The notes below the pieces were generated by a model, which saw only the letters and a list, made by a program, of their open reading frames with translations, had not been told where the DNA came from and did no database searches. DNA of 64,000 nucleotides, from positions 147,402-211,401 of the forward strand of contig CAWKPB010000004.1 of the NCBI GenBank assembly GCA_963851405.1. The letters are read 5' to 3'. Both the position numbers and the translations under genes were made by a program. The DNA comes from JANPBY01 sp963851405 (GTDB lineage: Bacteria > Actinomycetota > Actinomycetes > DATJPE01). This document shows positions 35,922-42,891 of this stretch, piece by piece; positions within the stretch are counted from its first letter, which is position 1; every line of letters begins with the position of its first letter.

Positions 35922-37604
35922 CTAGGTACTCGTGCCAGTGAAGACCGCGATGCTGGCTCGGAGTTCGGCGGACAGGGTGTTCAACTGGGCCGCAGCGGCC
36001 GCGGACTGCTTCGAACCCACCGCGTACTGCCTGGACACATCCGACACCTGCGTCATCGCCGACACCACCTGATCCGAAGCACTGCGCTGCTGCTGAGTCG
36101 CAATCGAAATCTCACGCGCCGCCGTCGTGGTCTCATCCACCATCCCCGAGATCCGCTCCAACGCCGACACCACATCCCGAGCCAACCCAGCCCCCGCATG
36201 CACCTCCTTCGCGCCCTCCTCAGACGCCAGAATCGTCGCGTTCGTCTCCGCCTGAATCAACGTCACAATCGCCTGAATCTGACCCGCCGACTCCTGCGAA
36301 CGCTCCGCCAACTTCCGCACCTCAGAAGCCACCACCGCGAACCCACGCCCATGCTCACCCGCACGAGCAGCCTCAATCGCGGCGTTCAACGCCAACAAGT
36401 TCGTCTGATCCGCCAAATCATCAATCACCACCAGAATCCGACCAATCTCCTGGCTCTTCTCCCCCAAACTCAAAGCCCGAGACGCAATCGAATCCACCCG
36501 CGACGCAATCCCATCCATCGCCGCCACCGACGCACCCACCGCAACCCGACCATCCTCGGCATGCCGCAACGTCTCCGCCGCAAACCGAGCCACACTCTCC
36601 GCCGTCTCAGCAATCTGAGCCGCCGTCGCCGCCAACTCCTCAATCGTCGACGTCGTCTCCGCCACCGCCGACGACTGCTGCGTCGCAGACACCGCATGCT
36701 CCTCAGCCGAAGCCAACAACTCCCCCGCCGACGCAGCGATCTGCTCACCACCCCCACGAATCTGCTCCACCAACACCCGCAAATTGCCCACGGCGTCCTC
36801 GAAGGCCGCTGCCAGATCCAGCACGACCTCGGTGGCCGCGCTGTCTCCACCGTGCTCCTCCGAAACGCTGACTAGCTCGACCCCGCCCGAGAGATCACCA
36901 TCGGAGACTCGAGTGAGGACCTCGGAGAGCTCTCGGATCTGGGTGGAGAGCAGAGCCTGCTGCCAACCGCGCCCTTCCGCTTCCTCATACAGCGAGAGGG
37001 ACACTCCTCGCACGATGAGGAACATGGCGGGCATGCCGATCGTCAGCGCGAGGCCCCACGCTGCGTCCTGCGTGTTCATGTCGGGATTGACCGTGCCCGA
37101 GAGCCAACCGCTCAGGGGAGGAGCCACGGCCAGCAACGCCACGATGATCCAGCCGCTGGCGTAGACCAGCACCGTCGCCAGGTATGCCGACGCGAGCATC
37201 ACCACGATCCAGACCGGACTGGTGACGCCGCCCGTCCAAATCGTGATGACGGCCGCCACGACGAGCTGAGCGGTGCCGCAGATCCCATCCCAGATATCGG
37301 TCACCGAGTAGTAGTCCCGGCGCTGCACGGCGCGAACCGACAAGGCGGCAGCCGTGGCCGCGATCGCCACCATGACGACCAGGCAGGCCGTGATGGCACG
37401 TGAGGTCTCGGCGTTGTCACCGAAGGTCCACACCGAGACGAGGACGCCTGCGAACAACGTCAACCCGATGTGCAACGCGATGGTCTCGAGCGCATTCTTG
37501 CGGCTGAAGGGAAGCGTTGCACCACCGGCCTTCGTCCGGTCGATGCCAGCCAGAAGCTCCGCGGCAGAACGTGCTGCCGCCTGTTCATTGGCCGCAATCG
37601 TCAT
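35922..37604 (-). CDS. Methyl-accepting chemotaxis protein 2, six-helix membrane sensor
   Basis: The 560 aa comprise a ~40-residue cytosolic N-terminus, about six membrane helices (residues about 45-210), then RELSEVLTRVSDGDLSGGVE, which resembles a HAMP-type linker, and the shared signalling domain. The membrane part is unrelated in sequence to MCP1 and MCP3. ATG 37604 follows a GATGAGGG ribosome site and lies 13 bp past the MCP3 stop. A 275-bp spacer separates it from MCP1. I see no gene in that spacer, and it may hold an internal promoter. Confidence 0.92.
   Translation of the reverse strand: MTIAANEQAAARSAAELLAGIDRTKAGGATLPFSRKNALETIALHIGLTLFAGVLVSVWTFGDNAETSRAITACLVVMVAIAATAAALSVRAVQRRDYYSVTDIWDGICGTAQLVVAAVITIWTGGVTSPVWIVVMLASAYLATVLVYASGWIIVALLAVAPPLSGWLSGTVNPDMNTQDAAWGLALTIGMPAMFLIVRGVSLSLYEEAEGRGWQQALLSTQIRELSEVLTRVSDGDLSGGVELVSVSEEHGGDSAATEVVLDLAAAFEDAVGNLRVLVEQIRGGGEQIAASAGELLASAEEHAVSATQQSSAVAETTSTIEELAATAAQIAETAESVARFAAETLRHAEDGRVAVGASVAAMDGIASRVDSIASRALSLGEKSQEIGRILVVIDDLADQTNLLALNAAIEAARAGEHGRGFAVVASEVRKLAERSQESAGQIQAIVTLIQAETNATILASEEGAKEVHAGAGLARDVVSALERISGMVDETTTAAREISIATQQQRSASDQVVSAMTQVSDVSRQYAVGSKQSAAAAAQLNTLSAELRASIAVFTGTST
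35945..36779 (-). repeat. 835-bp receptor signalling cassette, copy 2
   Basis: Reads identical to copy 1 over the full length. Identity stops abruptly at both ends, inside the coding region. Confidence 0.95.
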
Positions 37605-37617
37605 GGGGTATCCCTCA

Positions 37618-39209
37618 TCAGACCCTCGAAGGCCCACTGGGGGCGCTGGCGTGGGAGTCGGAGTCGGTGCCGCTGAAGACCGCGATGCTGGCTCGGAGTT
37701 CGGCGGACAGGGTGTTCAACTGGGCCGCAGCGGCCGCGGACTGCTTCGAACCCACCGCGTACTGCCTGGACACATCCGACACCTGCGTCATCGCCGACAC
37801 CACCTGATCCGAAGCACTGCGCTGCTGCTGAGTCGCAATCGAAATCTCACGCGCCGCCGTCGTGGTCTCATCCACCATCCCCGAGATCCGCTCCAACGCC
37901 GACACCACATCCCGAGCCAACCCAGCCCCCGCATGCACCTCCTTCGCGCCCTCCTCAGACGCCAGAATCGTCGCGTTCGTCTCCGCCTGAATCAACGTCA
38001 CAATCGCCTGAATCTGACCCGCCGACTCCTGCGAACGCTCCGCCAACTTCCGCACCTCAGAAGCCACCACCGCGAACCCACGCCCATGCTCACCCGCACG
38101 AGCAGCCTCAATCGCGGCGTTCAACGCCAACAAGTTCGTCTGATCCGCCAAATCATCAATCACCACCAGAATCCGACCAATCTCCTGGCTCTTCTCCCCA
38201 AACTCAAAGCCCGAGACGCAATCGAATCCACCCGCGACGCAATCCCATCCATCGCCGCCACCGACGCACCCACCGCAACCCGACCATCCTCGGCATGCCG
38301 CAACGTCTCCGCCGCAAACCGAGCCACACTCTCCGCCGTCTCAGCAATCTGAGCCGCCGTCGCCGCCAACTCCTCAATCGTCGACGTCGTCTCCGCCACC
38401 GCCGACGACTGCTGCGTCGCAGACACCGCATGCTCCTCAGCCGAAGCCAACAACTCCCCCGCCGACGCAGCGATCTGCTCACCACCCCCACGAATCTGCT
38501 CCACCAACACCCGCAAATTGCCCACCGTGTTGTTGAACGCCTCGGTGAGCACGGCAATCGCCTGGTGGCTCGCCTCCGGAGGTGCTTCCGCAGTCACCAG
38601 GTCGCCGTGAGCGATCCTGGCGAGCTTCTCGGACAGATCGTCCACCTGCTCTTCGAGCGTGGCGCGGTCGCGCTCGACGCGAGCTTCGCGTGAGTGCGTG
38701 AGGCGGCCCACGACCGCGCTCAGATAGACCATTCCGGGCAGGGTGAACAAGCCCATGACGGCCAAGGGCACGGCGTTGGGGACCCACGTGTGGGACATCA
38801 CGCCGATCAGGACCAAACTGACGGCGGTCAACAGCGCGAAGCCGTGGATCTGCCACGCGCGCTCGAGCAGGAAGGCGAACAGGGCCAACAAGGCGAGCAG
38901 AGTGCCGCCCACACCGAGTAGGCCGCCGCTCACGGTGGCCATGCCCGTGATGTAAACGATCTGAGCCACGATCATCCAGCGGGTCCACCGCAAGGTGGTG
39001 GCTAGGTCGCCGGGGCGCTGGCGGACGGCGACGTACGCCGTGACCGCAGCGAGGACCAATCCCAGGGCGGCCCACGCCGTGAAGGCCGGCCAGTAGACCA
39101 CGGCAGCATCGCGAAACCGTTCCGTCAGCACCGCCCCGATCGATGCGAGGAAGACCCCGGCCCCCATGGCGCCGGCAGCCGCGCCGGTCAGGCCCTTGGA
39201 CACATCCAC
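37618..39209 (-). pseudogene. Methyl-accepting chemotaxis protein 3, frameshifted in the signalling domain
   Basis: The start (GTG 39209) leads into about six membrane helices (to residue ~165), a HAMP-like EKLARIAHGDLVTAE and the shared signalling domain. A run of five C in copies 1 and 2 is four C here (38196-38199). This shifts the frame after ASRALSLG and ends the protein at 38160. The remaining tip and C-terminus (37618-38166 and beyond) are intact in the next frame. Restoring one base gives 530 residues. It may be a sequencing error, a fresh mutation or a slippage switch. A truncated product would lack the kinase-contact tip. Confidence 0.85.
37680..38513 (-). repeat. 835-bp receptor signalling cassette, copy 3 (one base shorter)
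   Basis: Same as copies 1 and 2 except for the missing C at 38196-38199. Identity to copy 2 extends a few bases past the cassette (CGCAAATTGCCCAC). Confidence 0.95.
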
Positions 39210-39323
39210 CGAGCAATCCCCTCAGTCAATCGCCGGCAACCAGCCACCGACGCTCGTTCAGGCTTCGGGCGAATCGCGGCCCACCTGTAGGCCAAACGTG
39301 TGAACCGGCGGGCTCAGCCGCGC

Positions 39324-39827
39324 TCAGATCGCGTGGCGGGACGAGGGCAGCGAGGAACGCAGAGCGAGTACGGCGGGCACGTCCATCACGGACACCGGTC
39401 CGCCGTCGTGCACCACACCCGACACCAGGGCGGCGACCTCATGCGACACCGTCGAGGGAACCGGTTGCGGTGCCGCCTGGCTCGCCGCTAGTAGGCCGTG
39501 CACGGCTTCCACGATGAGCGCAGCGTCTGCGGTGTCCGAGGTCAGCACGACCAGACGAGCCGAACTCGGGAGCGGCGAGCGCTCCACCCCGATGATCGGC
39601 CGGAGGTCGACGACGGCGAGGACCCGTCCACGCCAGTTCACGACTCCGGCGAGCCACGTCGGCATGCCGGGTACGCGCGTCAGGGTCGGGACCGAGATCA
39701 CCTCGGCGACGTCCTCCATGGGGACCGCGTACCGCGACCCACCAAACCGAACGACGACGGCCTCGGCCGCCAACTCCTCGACGGCGTCGGGCGTCCAGGG
39801 CCGGGCCACGGCGACTGAGGGCTCCAC
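39324..39827 (-). CDS. cheW: CheW-like coupling protein
   Basis: This 167-aa protein matches CheW: VVVRFGGSRYAVPMEDVAEV, PTLTRVPGMPTWLAGVVNWR, GRVLAVVDLRPIIG and LVVLTSDTADAALIVEAVHG. CheW links receptors to the P5 domain of CheA. GTG 39827 is chosen because upstream residues in frame are Arg-rich and not CheW-like. It lies 40 bp after the FtsH-like stop and 114 bp before MCP3. The extended acidic N-terminus (TPDAVEELAAE) is slightly longer than in minimal CheW. Confidence 0.87.
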   Translation of the reverse strand: MEPSVAVARPWTPDAVEELAAEAVVVRFGGSRYAVPMEDVAEVISVPTLTRVPGMPTWLAGVVNWRGRVLAVVDLRPIIGVERSPLPSSARLVVLTSDTADAALIVEAVHGLLAASQAAPQPVPSTVSHEVAALVSGVVHDGGPVSVMDVPAVLALRSSLPSSRHAI

Positions 39828-39867
39828 GGGGCAGTCATCGGCCGACCCCGGGCGGGGCTGTAGCCGA

Positions 39868-41805
39868 TCAGGCGTTCGTTGAACCCATCGGCGCGAACGC
39901 GGCGTCACGCAAGTCAACGACCTGCAGGTCACGTGCTCCGATCAGGACATCGGTGATCTCGCGGCCCACGAGTTCGTGATGCTCCAGCAAGGCATCCCGC
40001 AGCGCCTCGACAAGGTGCCGGTTTGCCATGAGCAGCTCTCGCGCCACCATCTTCTGCTGCTGCAGCAAGTCCTCGACCCTGGTGCGCCCGTCCTTGTCTG
40101 ACAGGACTCGACCGACCAGGTTGGTGTCGGAGAACGCGGAGTTCTGCACGGCGCCGTAGGAGATCAGTGTGTCGGTCATGCCGCAGGCGCCAACCATCTG
40201 AGCCGCAACGTTGGTTGCGTACAGCAGGTCCCCCCCGGGACCGGTCGAGACGTCACCGAAGAACAGCTCCTCGGCGCATTGCCCCCCCATCGCGATCTGG
40301 ACCAAGTGCAGCATCTCGGTCCGGGACCGCGTGTAGACGTCCTCGGCGTCACCGTGCGCCAACAGCCCGAGGGCATCACGCCGCTTGATGATGGTGAGGA
40401 TTTCCAGCCGACGGTACGGCGCCACGAGCCAGGCGATGGTCGCGTGACCGGCCTCGTGCGTCGCGATGAGCCGCTTCTCATAGTCGGTGTAGGCGACCGG
40501 CTGCCCCATCCCAATTTCTTCGACCAGCCGAGCTCGTTCGATGTCGGATCGCGACATCAAGTTGTCGCCGCGCCGCAGCGCGTTGACCAGCGCCTCGTCG
40601 AAGAGGTGCTCGATCATCACCGGCGTGTAACCCTGCGTAGCCGAGGCGAGGGTGTCCCTCTGCTCGTCCTCGTCGAGTTCGAGGTGGTGGCTCTTCTTGC
40701 CCAGGTAGAAGTCGATGAGGTCGCGGCGCCCGGACTTGCCGGGGCTCTCGAAGGTGAGCCGGCGATCGAAGCGGCCCGGCCGGAGCAACGCGGGGTCGAG
40801 GTTGTCGGCCCGGTTGGTCGCAGCGATCAGCAAGACGTTGGTCGAGGGTGGGACCGGGCGAGCGATCTGCCCCTCGGCGGACAGGAACGGGTTGATCCGG
40901 TCGATGAACCACGCCTTGAGCTTCTGGCCGCCGGACAGTTCGTCGAAGGACTGCATCTGGACGAGCAGCTCGTTGACGACCCCGCCGACTCCCTCACTCA
41001 CCACGGCGTTGGTCACCGTCGCCGCCGAACGTTGGTTGCCCCCCGCCACGGCATACTCCGAGGGAAGGCCGGTCAGCCCACCACAGCACAACGGCCCGGT
41101 CGCCCGGACGGCCTCCGGCATAGACGTAGCGGACAGACCACCCCGCGCCATGGCGATCGCATCGATCTCCTCGATGAAGCCGATCGCCCCACCTTCAGCC
41201 CGAGCCGCCTTGCGCAGCGCCTTGAAGTACGAACGGATCTTGCGCGCCGTGGCCCCGTAGTACATGGACTGGAACGAGGTCGCCGACACGAAGTAGAAGG
41301 GCACCCCGGCCTCGGCCGCCATCGCCTTCGCGAGGTACGTCTTACCGGTTCCGGGGGCGCCTTCGAATAGCAGACCCCGACGCGGAGTACCGCCCATCTC
41401 CTCACGAAACGCCTTGTGTGCGAGGAACAGGTTCAGGGAGCGGACCACGTCCTCCTTGACTGCGTCGATGCCGATGACGTCGTCCAGGCGGACGTCGATC
41501 TGCTCAGGGCGGTAGACGATGTGGGGAGACCGGCCGGCACCGAACGTGGTGCCCACGAGCAGCAGGATCAGGGCCAGGAAGAAGAGCCCTGGCATGAGCA
41601 GCAGCGGGTCGACGTCGGGCAGGGCGAAGAGGTTGAACGGACGACCGTCGACGATCCGGGCCCAGAGGAAGACGGTCGGGATCGCGAGTACGACGGCGAG
41701 GGTCCACAACCGGCGGCGACGACGAGACTCACGACTCACGCCCACATCGGCGGTCCGCGCGTTCACCACCGTCCGACCGTGCTCGTTACTCTCCGTAACC
41801 GCCAC
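39868..41805 (-). CDS. Divergent FtsH-like membrane AAA+ metalloprotease
   Basis: The 645 aa comprise two membrane helices (about 33-50 and 68-87) with a very short loop, and an AAA+ domain with Walker A GAPGTGKT (149-156). Walker B reads GFIEEID (209-215), with Glu replacing the usual Asp, and the SRH is NRADNLDPALLRPGRFDRR (331-349). The protease domain has zinc motif HEAGH (450-454) and an Asp in GPGGDLLYAT that fits the third ligand. About 75 extra residues (Gly/Ser/Cys-rich, ~222-300) separate Walker B from the SRH. GTG 41805 has GGGGAGGA upstream. It heads the chemosensory operon. It is not the housekeeping FtsH by sequence. Confidence 0.85.
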   Translation of the reverse strand: MAVTESNEHGRTVVNARTADVGVSRESRRRRRLWTLAVVLAIPTVFLWARIVDGRPFNLFALPDVDPLLLMPGLFFLALILLLVGTTFGAGRSPHIVYRPEQIDVRLDDVIGIDAVKEDVVRSLNLFLAHKAFREEMGGTPRRGLLFEGAPGTGKTYLAKAMAAEAGVPFYFVSATSFQSMYYGATARKIRSYFKALRKAARAEGGAIGFIEEIDAIAMARGGLSATSMPEAVRATGPLCCGGLTGLPSEYAVAGGNQRSAATVTNAVVSEGVGGVVNELLVQMQSFDELSGGQKLKAWFIDRINPFLSAEGQIARPVPPSTNVLLIAATNRADNLDPALLRPGRFDRRLTFESPGKSGRRDLIDFYLGKKSHHLELDEDEQRDTLASATQGYTPVMIEHLFDEALVNALRRGDNLMSRSDIERARLVEEIGMGQPVAYTDYEKRLIATHEAGHATIAWLVAPYRRLEILTIIKRRDALGLLAHGDAEDVYTRSRTEMLHLVQIAMGGQCAEELFFGDVSTGPGGDLLYATNVAAQMVGACGMTDTLISYGAVQNSAFSDTNLVGRVLSDKDGRTRVEDLLQQQKMVARELLMANRHLVEALRDALLEHHELVGREITDVLIGARDLQVVDLRDAAFAPMGSTNA

Positions 41806-41823
41806 GTGGTCCTCCCCGCCTCT

Positions 41824-41840
41824 GGTGACTCTGCGTCACC
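41824..41840. promoter_or_regulatory. Inverted repeat upstream of the FtsH-like/chemosensory operon
   Basis: GGTGAC (41824-41829) and GTCACC (41835-41840) flank TCTGC, 19 bp before the GTG start. It could be an operator or a leader hairpin near the ribosome site. Confidence 0.35.
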
Positions 41841-41931
41841 CGACGAGTCAACTGGTCCCGGCGAGCCGTGTCTGCCCCGTTCACCCGTCCGGCGCATCCA
41901 GAAACCCGGATTCGGACTGAACGGATGACCT

Positions 41932-42837
41932 TCAGGTGTCCTTCAGACCGTTGAGCAGGGACGTCTCGCGCCCGTCCTCGTCCAGCGGAGCCGACGGCTC
42001 GACATTGATCAGCCGGTAGAACTCATAGCCCCAGGCCCGCTGACCAACGTGGTTGGACAGCGCGAAGAACGGCCCGTCCACTTCGACCTGGGTTTCGTGG
42101 GCCGCCAGCGCCTTCATCTTCAACGGCTCGTACTCGGTCCCGTCGACGCGGGTCGTCGCCACCTCGTCCGGAACACCGAAGGGCAGGTCTTCGACGTTCT
42201 CTACCCCGAAAAAGTCCACCCCGGCCTCCTTCATGGCGTCTATGCCCTGCTGGAGGAAGGACCGCGGGATGACGTTCTCGTAGACCTTCGGGATGGCCCA
42301 CGCCTCCCCGAGATCGGGGCGAAACACCGGATCCGCCGCCAGCTGAACGCCTCGCATCGTCACTCGGTGAGCCTGGATGTGGTCGGGGTGCCCGTAGCCG
42401 CCGTTGTCGTCGTAGGTCGCCACGGCGCCAGGGCGCACCTCACGGATCACCTCGACCAGGTGGGCGGCGGCCTCCTCGACGTCGGCCCGCCAGAAGCAGT
42501 CGGCGCGCTCGTTGCTGGGTGTGCCCATCATGCCGCTGTCGCGGTAGCGCCCCGCGCCACCGAGGAAGCGGTGGTCGGTCACCCCGAGGATGGCCATGGC
42601 GGCGGCCAACTCCTCCACCCGGTGCTCGCCCAGCGTGTCGTCGTGGTGGGCCGCCAGCGTCTCCAGCGACGGCACCAGCACCTCCCCCTCCTCGCCGCGC
42701 GTGCAGGTCACCAAGGTGACGGGGACTCCGCGGGCGGCGTACATCGCCATCGAGGCGCCGTTGCCGATGCACTCGTCATCGGGGTGTGCGTGGACGAACA
42801 GGACTCCGTGCTGGGCGTGCTGATCGACATCGGGCAT
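41932..42837 (-). CDS. mshB: Mycothiol biosynthesis GlcNAc-Ins deacetylase MshB
   Basis: MshB deacetylates GlcNAc-inositol in mycothiol synthesis. The 301 aa show the zinc motif AHPDDE (His18, Asp21) and GYGHPDHIQAH (third ligand). FLGGAGRYRDSGMMGT and the C-terminal GRETSLLNGL are closer to MshB than to the amidase Mca. ATG 42837 has TAGCCT 7 nt upstream. A mycothiol conjugate amidase role is the main alternative. Its presence places the organism among mycothiol-producing actinobacteria. Confidence 0.88.
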   Translation of the reverse strand: MPDVDQHAQHGVLFVHAHPDDECIGNGASMAMYAARGVPVTLVTCTRGEEGEVLVPSLETLAAHHDDTLGEHRVEELAAAMAILGVTDHRFLGGAGRYRDSGMMGTPSNERADCFWRADVEEAAAHLVEVIREVRPGAVATYDDNGGYGHPDHIQAHRVTMRGVQLAADPVFRPDLGEAWAIPKVYENVIPRSFLQQGIDAMKEAGVDFFGVENVEDLPFGVPDEVATTRVDGTEYEPLKMKALAAHETQVEVDGPFFALSNHVGQRAWGYEFYRLINVEPSAPLDEDGRETSLLNGLKDT

Positions 42838-42844
42838 GCGCGCA

Positions 42845-42850
42845 AGGCTA
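42845..42850 (-). promoter_or_regulatory. Leaderless -10 box (TAGCCT) of mshB
   Basis: TAGCCT on the minus strand, seven bases, then ATG 42837. The divergent peptidase gene has CAAGAT six bases before its ATG. Confidence 0.5.
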
Positions 42851-42891
42851 GCGCCGTGCAGCAGCCGCCTGGGAGGCGCCAAGATGGGGTC

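Noticed and set aside
33886..38352. Arg/His- and Pro/Ser-rich plus-strand frames opposite the three receptors
   Set aside because: They are repetitive only because the receptor cassette is repeated. Their composition follows the complement of G/T-ending codons.
34077..38513. The threefold repeat as an insertion sequence or composite element
   Set aside because: No transposase, terminal inverted repeats or target duplications are visible. The repeats lie in frame inside receptor genes.
42049..42891. N-terminal extension of the S9 peptidase frame across mshB
   Set aside because: The extension is antisense to mshB and lacks family similarity. The true start at 42892 has a CAAGAT box at 6 nt.
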